From Amphritea sp. (GTDB lineage Bacteria > Pseudomonadota > Gammaproteobacteria > Pseudomonadales > Balneatricaceae): a stretch of 8,967 nt of DNA. The notes beneath the pieces are model-generated. The model worked only from the letters and a program-made list of their open reading frames with translations, had not been told where the DNA came from and did not search any database. Position numbers and translations under genes: made by a program. Location: the NCBI GenBank assembly GCA_018067325.1, contig JAGPUU010000088.1, forward strand, positions 1-8,967, in the 5' to 3' direction. Of this stretch, positions 1 to 6,546 are shown in pieces (within the stretch, counting starts at the first letter, position 1; every line of letters begins with the position of its first letter).

Positions 1-480
1 AATAAATATTTTGGAACCGTTGAGCAACCATTCATCGCTATCCCGTACCGCACTTGTTCGCAAGGCAGCCAGATCACTTCCTGAACCAGGCTCGGTCATG
101 GCGATAGCCCCCACCACATCACCCCTGACCATCCTCGGCAACCACTGTTGCTTTTGGGCTTCAGTACCCTGGTGCAAGATGTAGGGGGCAACTATATTTG
201 AGTGGATATTAAAACCGCTGGCCAGACCGCCATAACCCATCTGAGCCATTTCACCCAGCACTAGCTGAGCCACTTCAAATGGAGCACCGGCGGCACCATA
301 CTGTTCCGGTAAATCGACACAAAGCATGCCCGCCTGTCCCAGAGTAGACCAGATCTCCCGGGGCATAATCCCAGCACTTTCCCAGGCGTCGTAATATGGG
401 GTAACTTCCTGGTCCAGGGCTCGCCTGGTCATATCCCGGAAAAGTGTCAGCTCAGCTGTATCTGTATGTGAAGAGTTCAT
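1..480 (-). CDS. Acyl-CoA dehydrogenase, N-terminal part (truncated by window edge)
   Basis: This is the first 160 codons of an acyl-CoA dehydrogenase; the gene continues past position 1. Family members are FAD flavoenzymes that introduce the alpha,beta double bond into acyl-CoA in the cytoplasm and pass electrons to ETF. The helical N-terminal domain covers roughly residues 10-120. It is followed by the flavin-contacting signature A-M-T-E-P-G-S-G-S-D-L at residues 127-137, which matches the PROSITE acyl-CoA dehydrogenase pattern. The ATG at 480-478 is preceded by GGAG (491-488) with 7 nt spacing, and this ribosome site lies just past the stop of the upstream dehydrogenase gene, so the two are almost certainly one transcript and may be translationally coupled. 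The catalytic glutamate lies in the missing part. Family assignment is firm; chain length and branching of the substrate cannot be judged. Confidence 0.93.
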   Translation of the reverse strand, partial: MNSSHTDTAELTLFRDMTRRALDQEVTPYYDAWESAGIMPREIWSTLGQAGMLCVDLPEQYGAAGAPFEVAQLVLGEMAQMGYGGLASGFNIHSNIVAPYILHQGTEAQKQQWLPRMVRGDVVGAIAMTEPGSGSDLAALRTSAVRDSDEWLLNGSKIFI

Positions 481-491
481 TAGCCGTCTCC

Positions 492-1253
492 TTACTTAGA
501 TTCCATTCGGATACCAGCATCTAGCCGGATCACTTCACCGTTAAGGTACGGGTTGCCTATAATGTGGCAACACAGGTCGGCGAACTCTTCCGGCAGACCG
601 AAGCGTTTCGGGCACTGCACCATTTCGATTAGCGGTTCCCGGACTTTTTCTGGCAGTGATTTCATCATCGGAGTATCAAATAATCCCGGTGCAATCGTCA
701 TGACGCGGATATTATGGGAGGCCAGATCACGCGCGAGAGGCAGAGTCATACCGACAATAGCGGCTTTACTAGCACTGTATGCAGCCTGGCCGGTCTGACC
801 ATCAAACGCTGCTACTGACGCGGTATTGATAATGACCCCCTGCTCTTCATCTGTGCCTTTAGCAGCCATTTTCTCCGCTGCGACCCGCAGTACATTGAAA
901 GTGCCGTTAAGATTGATATTGATCGCATGACTAAATTGATCCAGCGGTAGAGCACCTTCCCGACCAAGTACTTTGCCAGCCGCAACAATACCGGCACAGT
1001 TAACACAGATATCCAGCCGGCCCCAATGCGCTACGCCATCGCTTATCGCCTTTTCAACCGCATCGGCATTGGATACATCCACCCGGTAAAAGCGAACCTG
1101 CTGCGGATACTGTGCTTTCAGAGTCTGGCCGGCATCATCATTCAAATCCAGCACCAGGACCTGCGCCCCCTCTGCCAACAGGCGCAGGCTAGTTGCCAGC
1201 CCTAATCCAGATGCTCCTCCACTGACCACAGCCACTTTATTCGTGATATTCAT
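492..1253 (-). CDS. HSD10-type short-chain dehydrogenase (3-hydroxyacyl-CoA dehydrogenase-like)
   Basis: This 253-aa classical SDR has a Rossmann fold. The nucleotide loop is G12-x3-G16-x-G18. D36 at the end of the second strand indicates NAD+ preference. The N-C-A-G motif is at 85-88, and the catalytic set is N114, S146, Y159 and K163. The C-terminal stretch, with P-G-L-F-D-T-P, L-P-E-K-V, an R-F-G-x-P-E-E-F-A element and the ending N-G-E-V-I-R-L-D-A, closely resembles human HSD17B10 and bacterial relatives, which oxidise L-3-hydroxyacyl-CoA or 2-methyl-3-hydroxybutyryl-CoA. Length is near the family norm of about 255-260 aa. AGGAG (1269-1265) lies 11 nt ahead of the ATG. It is the first gene of a leftward pair with the acyl-CoA dehydrogenase, so a beta-oxidation-like role (straight or branched acyl-CoA) is the best inference. 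A generic alcohol or steroid dehydrogenase remains possible. Confidence 0.92.
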   Translation of the reverse strand: MNITNKVAVVSGGASGLGLATSLRLLAEGAQVLVLDLNDDAGQTLKAQYPQQVRFYRVDVSNADAVEKAISDGVAHWGRLDICVNCAGIVAAGKVLGREGALPLDQFSHAININLNGTFNVLRVAAEKMAAKGTDEEQGVIINTASVAAFDGQTGQAAYSASKAAIVGMTLPLARDLASHNIRVMTIAPGLFDTPMMKSLPEKVREPLIEMVQCPKRFGLPEEFADLCCHIIGNPYLNGEVIRLDAGIRMESK

Positions 1254-1395
1254 AGACTCTCGAGCTCCTGTGTTTCTTATCTTTATTGTGCAGGGAGTAT
1301 CCGGTGAACCCCGTCAACAGAGCTATGACCAATACAGACAATCTGTTTGATGAAAACGACCAGCCAGCTCAGGCAAGCACACTCCGGCCACTTTT

Positions 1396-1424
1396 TTGTA
1401 CCTTAGACAACAACAAGGTATGCT
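1396..1424 (+). promoter_or_regulatory. Candidate sigma70 promoter for the AraC-family regulator
   Basis: TTGTAC (1396-1401) and TATGCT (1419-1424) are separated by exactly 17 nt, which would place transcription start near 1431 and give a short leader of about 20 nt before the regulator ATG. The -35 box is weak (TTG plus poor second half) and the -10 matches four of six consensus bases. The divergent 1254-1453 interval also holds a small inverted repeat, ACAGA-CAA-TCTGT (1334-1346), that could be part of a regulator site. No equally good leftward promoter was found for the dehydrogenase pair, which would fit activator dependence. Confidence 0.35.
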
Positions 1425-1453
1425 CTTTCTATTAGGGAAAACCATTATTTACT

Positions 1454-2458
1454 ATGAAAAAGAAACTGGTATCCAATCACTACATCCAGGCCAGCCTGCA
1501 TGGAGCACTCAAGCAGGGGTTTGATCCGCAACCTCTACTTGAACGCGCAGCAGTGCCTGTAGAGCTGATGCATAAGCCCCGAGCCCGCATCACTGAAGTT
1601 CAATTAGCCAACCTTATAAGGGCGGTCTGGCGTGTCACAGGGGATGAGTTTATGGGGCTGACTAAACGCCCCTGTAAAAATGGTGTTTTCGCTCTGATGA
1701 TGGAATCTCTGTTCCAGCTGAAAACGCTTGGGGCGATGTTGCAGCAAAGTGTGCGTTTCTATAATGCAGTTCAGAGCGAGGCCAACTTTGCCATCAGAAT
1801 CGATGGTGATAGTGTCAACATCGATATCACCCTAGTCCGGCCGGAGCTAGACCCGGACCACCTGTTGCAGGAATTTTTGTTACTCATGTGGCAGCGATTC
1901 AGTAGCTGGCTGATCAACAGTCAACTAGCAATTCAAGCCACCCGTTTTAATTACCCTGCACCCGCACATCACGAAGAATACACCCCTATGTTCGGCGAAC
2001 AATTACTGTTTGACCAACCCACAGCCGGCTTCATGTTCAGTAGTAAATTGCTGGCCTCACCCCGGGTACGGGACCCGATGGAACTGGATTCATTTCTGCG
2101 TCAGTCTCCCCTTGAGGTGCTGCGTCGGGTTGGGGATAACAATAGCCTCAGCATTCAGGTACAACGCCTAATCCTGAATAAAGGACTAGAGCAGGCACCG
2201 ACACTGGAAGAAATTGCCTGCTGCCTGCATATGACCTCCCGCACTCTGCGCCGAAAATTAAAGGATGAGGGGAGTAGTTATCAACAGATAAAGGATCGGG
2301 TTCGTTGCGATACTGCAATCCGCTTACTCACTGAGGAGTCCCTCACGGTCGCCGAAACCAGTGAGTTGATCGGTTTCACCGAACAGGCAGCCTTCTGCCG
2401 GGCCTTCAAAGGTTGGACCGGTGTAGCCCCCAGCGCGTATCAGGCCACTAAAATTTAA
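1454..2458 (+). CDS. AraC-family transcriptional regulator (VirS/OruR-type, arabinose-binding-like N-terminal domain)
   Basis: This 334-aa regulator has the two-domain layout of the OruR/ArgR/VirS subgroup of AraC proteins. An N-terminal ligand-sensing domain of the Arabinose_bd type spans roughly residues 20-210, and a C-terminal double helix-turn-helix spans about 235-330. The first helix-turn-helix includes L-E-E-I-A-C-C-L-H-M-T-S-R-T-L-R-R-K-L (251-269). The second carries the AraC signature, with E-L-I-G-F-T-E-Q-A-A-F-C-R-A-F-K (304-319) and G-V-A-P-S-A-Y-Q (323-330). An in-frame stop at 1433-1435 leaves the ATG at 1454 as the only upstream start; the ribosome site (AGGGAA, 1434-1439) is weak and distant. 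It is divergent from the dehydrogenase pair and precedes the acyl-CoA synthetase by 113 bp, so it probably controls both. VirS of Mycobacterium tuberculosis similarly sits beside a fadD13-containing lipid operon. The effector is unknown, plausibly an acid or acyl-CoA of the pathway. Confidence 0.92.
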   Translation: MKKKLVSNHYIQASLHGALKQGFDPQPLLERAAVPVELMHKPRARITEVQLANLIRAVWRVTGDEFMGLTKRPCKNGVFALMMESLFQLKTLGAMLQQSVRFYNAVQSEANFAIRIDGDSVNIDITLVRPELDPDHLLQEFLLLMWQRFSSWLINSQLAIQATRFNYPAPAHHEEYTPMFGEQLLFDQPTAGFMFSSKLLASPRVRDPMELDSFLRQSPLEVLRRVGDNNSLSIQVQRLILNKGLEQAPTLEEIACCLHMTSRTLRRKLKDEGSSYQQIKDRVRCDTAIRLLTEESLTVAETSELIGFTEQAAFCRAFKGWTGVAPSAYQATKI

Positions 2459-2555
2459 CACTGTTCCGTTACTGACCGCTTTTATCAAATGCTTTGGACA
2501 GTTTGATCATTGCCTCCACAGCACTCAGCAGACACTCTTGTGGCTTAACAAAAAT

Positions 2556-2562
2556 AAGAAGG
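2556..2562 (+). promoter_or_regulatory. Ribosome binding site that fixes the acyl-CoA synthetase start
   Basis: AAGAAGG lies 9 nt before the ATG at 2572. The frame is open further upstream to a TTG at 2494, but that start lacks a Shine-Dalgarno and would add 26 residues that do not resemble the start of an adenylate-forming enzyme, so 2572 is preferred. Confidence 0.65.
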
Positions 2563-2571
2563 CTTTCATCA

Positions 2572-4155
2572 ATGCTACCCGAAGTCGAAATTGCTACATT
2601 AAATACTATTGGTGATGGTCTACGCCGAGCCGCTAAACGCTTTTCCGACAAAGAAGCGATCATCTTCCACCAGCGCCGCTGGACTTATCAACAACTGGAC
2701 CGCTCCGTTAACCGGGTAGCCAATTTCCTGCTGCAAAGTGGTTTACAACCAGGCGACCGGATTGCCGCATTCGGCAAGAACTCTGACGCTTACCTGATTC
2801 TATTTCTGGCTTGCGCCCGCTCTGGCATGATCCATGTACCGATCAATTTCGCCCTGGTTAAAGATGAGCTGCTCTATCTGTTAAATCAGTCCGGCGCTGT
2901 GGCGATCTTTATGGATGAAGACCTAGCCGATAATGTAGATGCCGTACGACAGGATACCGCTATAACCACTACCGGTTCGCTGCATGCGCAGGCGCCATCG
3001 GAGTCATTGGCAGACATTCTACAAATAAGTCAGTCGAATGCTGACCATCAACCACCGCAGGTAATCGTACAAGATACCGATATTGCCCAGATCCTTTACA
3101 CCTCAGGCACCACCTCGCACCCTAAAGGAGCGATACATACCCACCGTGGCTTTATGGCCGAGTACAGCAGTTGTATTCAACATCTGGATCTTACGTCACA
3201 GGACCGTTCTCTGGCTGCGCTGCCGATGTATCACTCAGCTCAGATGCATGTATTTACGATGCCTGCACTGATGATCGGCGCCATGAGCTATATCCTGCAA
3301 GCGCCGCTACCTAATCAGGTATTTGAGGCCATCGGCAGTGAAAGGCTTAATTCAGTATTCGCGCCACCGACAGTCTGGATCGGACTGTTACGTGACAGTG
3401 GATTCGATGAACACGATCTCAGCTCGCTGGTAAATGTTTACTACGGGGCTTCTATTATGCCAGAGCCAATCGTAGCAGAACTCCAACAACATCTACCCGG
3501 CTGTCGTCTATTTAACTGCTATGGCCAGAGCGAGATGGCGCCGCTCGCCACCGTACTGGCACCAGAAGAACAGGCAGGCCGACTCGCGTCCATAGGTAAG
3601 CCCATAATGTCGGTGGAAACCCGAATCGTCGACCCACTAACGATGGAAGACTGCCTTCCCGGCAAACAGGGTGAGATTATCCACCGCTCCCCCCATGTGA
3701 TGGTGGGATACTGGGAAAAGCCGGATCAGACCGCAGAAGCCTTTGCCGGTGGTTGGTTCCACTCTGGCGACCTGGCCTATGCCGATGAAGAGGGCTACAT
3801 CTACATCGTTGACCGGATCAAAGATGTCGTCAATACCGGCGGTGTCCTGGTTGCCAGCCGGGATGTGGAAGAAGCACTATACCTGCATCCAGCTATCGCT
3901 GAGGTTGCGGTGATCGGCACACCTCACGAGAAATGGATCGAAGCGATCACAGCCATAGTGGTATTCAAAGATGGAGAGGATGCTAACTGCGATGAGCTGA
4001 CACGCCACTGCCAGCAGCACCTGGCACCGTTCAAGGTTCCTAAAGCCTTTATTATTACCGATGCCCTGCCCAAGAACACAGCGGGAAAATTGCTCAAGCG
4101 TCAGCTACGTGAACAGTACAACGAAGCACAGCTGGATGCCGCCCTGTCAGTTTGA
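2572..4155 (+). CDS. AMP-forming acyl-CoA synthetase (FadD-like, class I adenylate-forming)
   Basis: This 527-aa enzyme of the ANL superfamily should activate a carboxylic acid with ATP to an acyl-adenylate and then a CoA thioester in the cytoplasm. All core motifs are present: the P-loop Y-T-S-G-T-T-S-H-P-K-G (176-186), F-N-C-Y-G-Q-S-E (314-321), G-W-F-H-S-G-D with D400, the hinge region with D414-R415-I-K-D, and the C-terminal N-T-A-G-K with catalytic lysine K506. The segment after the hinge reads N-T-G-G-V-L-V-A-S-R-D-V-E-E, a variant of the common G-G-E-N-V-x-x-x-E-V-E stretch. Length fits the medium/long-chain and FadD13-like groups (about 500-560 aa). It follows the regulator in the same direction with 113 bp between them and no obvious terminator, so cotranscription is possible. 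It would supply the substrate for the divergent dehydrogenases. Substrate specificity cannot be inferred. Confidence 0.94.
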   Translation: MLPEVEIATLNTIGDGLRRAAKRFSDKEAIIFHQRRWTYQQLDRSVNRVANFLLQSGLQPGDRIAAFGKNSDAYLILFLACARSGMIHVPINFALVKDELLYLLNQSGAVAIFMDEDLADNVDAVRQDTAITTTGSLHAQAPSESLADILQISQSNADHQPPQVIVQDTDIAQILYTSGTTSHPKGAIHTHRGFMAEYSSCIQHLDLTSQDRSLAALPMYHSAQMHVFTMPALMIGAMSYILQAPLPNQVFEAIGSERLNSVFAPPTVWIGLLRDSGFDEHDLSSLVNVYYGASIMPEPIVAELQQHLPGCRLFNCYGQSEMAPLATVLAPEEQAGRLASIGKPIMSVETRIVDPLTMEDCLPGKQGEIIHRSPHVMVGYWEKPDQTAEAFAGGWFHSGDLAYADEEGYIYIVDRIKDVVNTGGVLVASRDVEEALYLHPAIAEVAVIGTPHEKWIEAITAIVVFKDGEDANCDELTRHCQQHLAPFKVPKAFIITDALPKNTAGKLLKRQLREQYNEAQLDAALSV

Positions 4156-4215
4156 ATCACTTTACTCAACAATAAAAATGATCCGCAGGAGTAACACCTA
4201 CAAAGAACAAGTGAC

Positions 4216-4238
4216 GCTGCACTGACTGTTAGTGCAGC
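4216..4238. repeat. Perfect 8-bp hairpin downstream of the acyl-CoA synthetase
   Basis: GCTGCACT (4216-4223) and AGTGCAGC (4231-4238) are exact reverse complements around a 7-nt loop. GTGA (4211-4214) and TCAC (4241-4244) extend the symmetry with small bulges. There is no T-tract on either strand, so it is not a canonical intrinsic terminator; it may stabilise the mRNA 3' end or act as a protein site. Confidence 0.5.
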
Positions 4239-4360
4239 TATCACCTTCAGCACTCAGACAGATAGTATTTCAGATGATGCGATGAAGGGCGTTTCTTGGT
4301 TGAAGATAGGGGTGGTTACGTCGATATCTGTGACCAGTAGTACCATAAAAGTATAAAGAG

Positions 4361-4389
4361 AAAGCCTCCCTAAACGGTGGGGCTTTTTT
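4361..4389 (+). terminator. Rho-independent terminator
   Basis: AAAGCCTC (4361-4368) pairs with GGGGCTTT (one T-G wobble) around a loop that can close further through a CC/GG pair. Six T residues (4384-4389) follow or join the stem. It most likely ends transcription of the acyl-CoA synthetase, about 205 bp after its stop. Confidence 0.8.
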
Positions 4390-4560
4390 GTATCGAAAGA
4401 TCAGAACATAGTAAATTCACTTTACAGAAGCCCCCTACCCACACTTAATAAGGCAGCCCGCTCCTGAAGCAACGGCCGATTGAACTATCTATCACTCGAG
4501 TATATAAATCTAAAAACAGGGGCTACAGTTGAAGCTAAAGAGATATTCAATGACAAGCTG

Positions 4561-4574
4561 TATCATATTTGATA
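4561..4574. repeat. Inverted repeat TATCA-N4-TGATA in AT-rich upstream DNA
   Basis: A perfect 5-bp inverted repeat with a 4-nt spacer lies about 32 bp ahead of the 105-aa orphan gene, in a clearly AT-rich stretch (about 4490-4595) that should hold its promoter. It could be an operator, but short AT-rich palindromes also arise by chance. No single -35/-10 pair stands out. Confidence 0.25.
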
Positions 4575-4606
4575 AATACTGTTTATATCGATAAAGCTGG
4601 CGACCT

Positions 4607-4924
4607 ATGAAAAACAATAAAACCTTAGATCACTTTAAAGCCAGGATATTTACAGGTAGCCGAACGACAGGGGAACCCGAAACGGATTTCTCAGGTAACG
4701 GGGAGCAATGGCAAGATTACCGCACTATAAAATTACCTGGATTTGATGGCAGCCAGACACTTAACCTGGATGACTTCTGGCTTGAGGTATTTACCCATCA
4801 GGGCAGTAAAGTAACCGCGCAGCTAACCGGACTGGAAACTATTAGTAAGTATTCCAACACCCAACAACTTAAAGAGCTATTCACCATCGTCGCAAGCCTA
4901 ACCTATATTCGCGAAGACGAGTAA
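4607..4924 (+). CDS. Hypothetical protein, 105 aa, orphan
   Basis: I do not recognise this protein. It is 105 aa, soluble-looking, with no signal peptide or membrane segment. The N-terminal half is rich in Gly, Asp and Thr. A more ordered stretch follows with L-D-D-F-W-L-E-V-F-T-H and a helical-looking C-terminus (L-K-E-L-F-T-I-V-A-S-L) ending in acidic residues. An in-frame TAA at 4592-4594 leaves the ATG at 4607 as the start; the ribosome site is poor. The next frame starts only 4 nt after its stop, which argues for a two-gene transcript and translational coupling. Small paired orphans like this occur in toxin/immunity, antitoxin or prophage-derived loci, but nothing here selects one. Confidence 0.65.
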   Translation: MKNNKTLDHFKARIFTGSRTTGEPETDFSGNGEQWQDYRTIKLPGFDGSQTLNLDDFWLEVFTHQGSKVTAQLTGLETISKYSNTQQLKELFTIVASLTYIREDE

Positions 4925-4928
4925 GCCC

Positions 4929-5156
4929 ATGTCGACCTGGTTATCCTATTCTCGCAACACCGGCCCACTCCAGCTTCCCTGCGTTTGCGTGCAGATAACG
5001 AATATGCCCTCACTGTCTATCGCCGCTCAAGTAGAAGCTATTTGTATACTTATCGCCGATCAACAAAATGGAAATCCGTTAGGACTCTTTCAACATCCCG
5101 AAAGCGATTTAGAGACTCAGGTACAATTTACAGACTGTGACAAAATCTATCATTGA
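4929..5156 (+). CDS. Hypothetical protein, 75 aa, N-terminal part of an interrupted frame
   Basis: The ATG at 4929 is 4 nt past the TAA of the 105-aa gene, with GAG (4919-4921) as a possible ribosome site, so translation is likely coupled. The 75-aa product is an unrecognised, probably soluble protein with four cysteines and no signal peptide. Its TGA at 5154-5156 is followed in the same frame by another 67 sense codons, so this is probably the translated stub of a longer ancestral protein (see the pseudogene entry) and not a complete small gene. Confidence 0.5.
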   Translation: MSTWLSYSRNTGPLQLPCVCVQITNMPSLSIAAQVEAICILIADQQNGNPLGLFQHPESDLETQVQFTDCDKIYH

Positions 5157-5360
5157 AAAGTGACTGCCCTGTTAGAAGCGATGTATGAGTACTGCAATAG
5201 CCCTCTGCATTTACGCTTTGATATCAATGTCCCACAAGGCCTATCAATAGAGCTAGATCATTTTATCAAACAGCATCAGTTGCCATTTGCCTGCGGCGGC
5301 TTAATTGCTGATGATCGAGGTACCCCGTCCTGCCTTATCACGCCCCTGAAGCAGGATTAA
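4929..5360 (+). pseudogene. Orphan gene interrupted by an in-frame TGA (about 143 codons if read through)
   Basis: The frame that opens at 4929 stops at TGA 5154-5156 and then continues in the same register through AAA and GTG (5160) to the TAA at 5358-5360. The second part (66 aa from the GTG) looks like real protein, with alternating helical and strand-like segments (for example E-L-D-H-F-I-K-Q-H-Q-L-P-F) and no further stops. Its candidate GTG start has no Shine-Dalgarno, and the ATG at 5181 has one placed too close. The simplest reading is a single ancestral gene with one nonsense substitution. Stop readthrough, a sequencing error, or two truly separate genes are alternatives. Family unrecognised. 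Confidence 0.5.
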
Positions 5361-5377
5361 CGCCAAGGTTTGTCCCA

Positions 5378-5389
5378 GCCTAAACAGGC
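5378..5389. terminator. Small hairpin between convergent genes
   Basis: GCCT-AAAC-AGGC lies in the 35-bp gap between the interrupted orphan gene (plus) and the cysteine-rich exported protein gene (minus). The stem is only 4 bp and lacks a T-tract, so function as a bidirectional terminator is only a possibility. Confidence 0.2.
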
Positions 5390-5395
5390 CTAATC

Positions 5396-6409
5396 TCAAT
5401 CAGAGGACGCTCCCCAAATAAGATCCCTTTGAACAAAAGGCGCTTCACATTTTTTTTCATCACAGGGTTCATCATAAGATAGCACCAGATCATAGTTATG
5501 GTTTACTGACCATTCCCCGAAATAGCTTCCTGTTTTTTCCCAAACAGGGTCTTGACGATCACTCTCCAGATCATAAACGGCTAACTGCTTGGAATGAGCC
5601 CCAACTCGACAGGATGTAATGACAAAACCTTTAGGTTTAGAAGGCGTTACTACCAAACCAATCTTATTCATTTCCCCATCTAACTGTTCGGGATCAGGGT
5701 TGAGTGCCTCACTCAAATCGCAATTAAGTACGTACTTTGCGACAATTTTATTGGCCCGGACAACCTCAATATTGCTCGATTCAAAATTTGACGAAAGTAG
5801 GTTCCAGCTCAAGCTAGTTTTCTTGTAATAATAGAAATGCTCATAATCATTTTTCATCATCGCCTTCATCGACGTTCTGTCAGGCAAAAGCATGTCGTCT
5901 AGTTTCCAACACTGCTCAGACTTAGCCCTCTTCAATAACAAAGAAACCGTTTGCGGCCGGGCTGGCAATGTCGAATGAACTCGAAACTGATAGTTAAGAT
6001 CGACGGAAAGAGTCTCCTCATCGAGTTTCTGCACTGAGTAATCTATTTCTCCGTCTGCGTAGCCATCCTGAGCATTCAGCCAAGGATCAAAATGTAAGTT
6101 GCAGATTCCATTATCACCGACACACTCTGCGTGATTGGTTATAGCTTCTTTAAAGTCAGCAGTATAAAGCTGATCAGCCATTCTAGGGTTCTGCTCAGAG
6201 AAGAAGCCATAATGATCACGATAGAATTGCTTTGCATATTGCACTGCTGACTCATCGGTACAATGAGTCATTGCGTTCCGATTTACCTGCAAACCAGAAT
6301 TACATTCTTGGCCGGTAGGTAAGTTACTGACACTTCCATTCGACACACCACATCCGGCGTAAGAGAAGGTAGTAAATAGAAGTAAAAAAAAACTAACCGC
6401 AATCTTCAT
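5396..6409 (-). CDS. Exported cysteine-rich protein, 337 aa, DUF3828-like
   Basis: The preferred ATG is at 6409-6407; an upstream in-frame TTG (6415) would add only two residues. Residues 1-18 form a classic signal peptide (K2, hydrophobic run to about 15, S-Y-A before G19). C20 follows at once; Y-A-G-C is a poor lipobox, so ordinary signal peptidase cleavage is slightly favoured but a lipoprotein is not excluded. The mature chain has ten cysteines, including C20, C36, C50, C96 and C103, suggesting disulfides in the periplasm. Residues about 54-175, with A-K-Q-F-Y-R-D-H-Y-G-F-F and D-P-W-L-N-A-Q-D (108-115), resemble DUF3828/NTF2-like periplasmic proteins; this is from memory. The C-terminal half (about 200-337) is unrecognised and beta-rich looking. 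DUF3828-type proteins have been considered immunity-like, but that role is not demonstrated here. It is convergent with the orphan pair and divergent from the HAD gene. Confidence 0.8.
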   Translation of the reverse strand: MKIAVSFFLLLFTTFSYAGCGVSNGSVSNLPTGQECNSGLQVNRNAMTHCTDESAVQYAKQFYRDHYGFFSEQNPRMADQLYTADFKEAITNHAECVGDNGICNLHFDPWLNAQDGYADGEIDYSVQKLDEETLSVDLNYQFRVHSTLPARPQTVSLLLKRAKSEQCWKLDDMLLPDRTSMKAMMKNDYEHFYYYKKTSLSWNLLSSNFESSNIEVVRANKIVAKYVLNCDLSEALNPDPEQLDGEMNKIGLVVTPSKPKGFVITSCRVGAHSKQLAVYDLESDRQDPVWEKTGSYFGEWSVNHNYDLVLSYDEPCDEKKCEAPFVQRDLIWGASSD

Positions 6410-6535
6410 TAGCAACTCACTTATGCAATCAACTAATAACTAGCAAACAGCTATATACTCATATGTTTCAGGACCAGCCAATCATTGCGGCACCTGCCAC
6501 CATAAAAGTCCAAATAAGACGCTACAAAAAGCACC

Positions 6536-6543
6536 AAAGGGAG
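6536..6543 (+). promoter_or_regulatory. Ribosome binding site that fixes the HAD gene start
   Basis: AAAGGGAG sits just ahead of the ATG at 6547 (AAGG to ATG spacing 6 nt). The frame is also open to an ATG at 6463, but that start has no ribosome site and would place 28 basic, low-conservation-looking residues before the strand that carries the catalytic aspartates. Confidence 0.65.
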
Positions 6544-6546
6544 AGC

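Larger units (their letters stand above)
4156..4606. other. Intergenic stretch, no convincing gene
   Basis: This 451-bp interval separates the acyl-CoA module from the accessory genes. It holds a perfect hairpin (4216-4238), a rho-independent terminator (4361-4389) and, next to the following gene, AT-rich DNA with an inverted repeat (4561-4574). One plus-strand frame is open from 4195 to the TAA at 4354-4356, just before the terminator. Its only ATG (4282) would give 24 residues and has no ribosome site. I see no tRNA, integrase or transposase fragment. Confidence 0.6.

Noticed and set aside
553..798. Plus-strand open frame within the HSD10-type dehydrogenase gene
   Set aside because: It is antisense to a well-supported SDR gene that carries the catalytic tetrad, and its own translation shows no recognisable features. 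The same holds for small frames at 812-1006, 2469-2663, 3083-3271, 5619-5828, 8238-8495 and 8768-8956.
1289..1317. Leftward promoter starting from TTGACG (1317-1312) for the dehydrogenase pair
   Set aside because: The -35 is good, but no acceptable -10 falls at 16-18 nt spacing, so it is not listed as a feature.
2494..2571. TTG start extending the acyl-CoA synthetase by 26 residues
   Set aside because: No Shine-Dalgarno precedes it, whereas AAGAAGG stands 9 nt before the ATG at 2572 and the family homology begins there.
4164..4235. ACTCAAC and GTTAGTG as a possible attC pair after the synthetase
   Set aside because: The right box fails the GTTRRRY consensus, and the interior has no symmetric inner boxes; the hairpin there overlaps the right box in the wrong register.
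5154..5156. TGA as a selenocysteine codon
   Set aside because: The downstream sequence shows no SECIS-like stem-loop, and TGA occurs as an ordinary stop elsewhere; nonsense mutation is simpler.
6463..6546. Earlier ATG extending the HAD protein by 28 residues
   Set aside because: It has no ribosome site, and the AAAGGGAG before 6547 together with motif I at residue 3-10 favours the shorter product.
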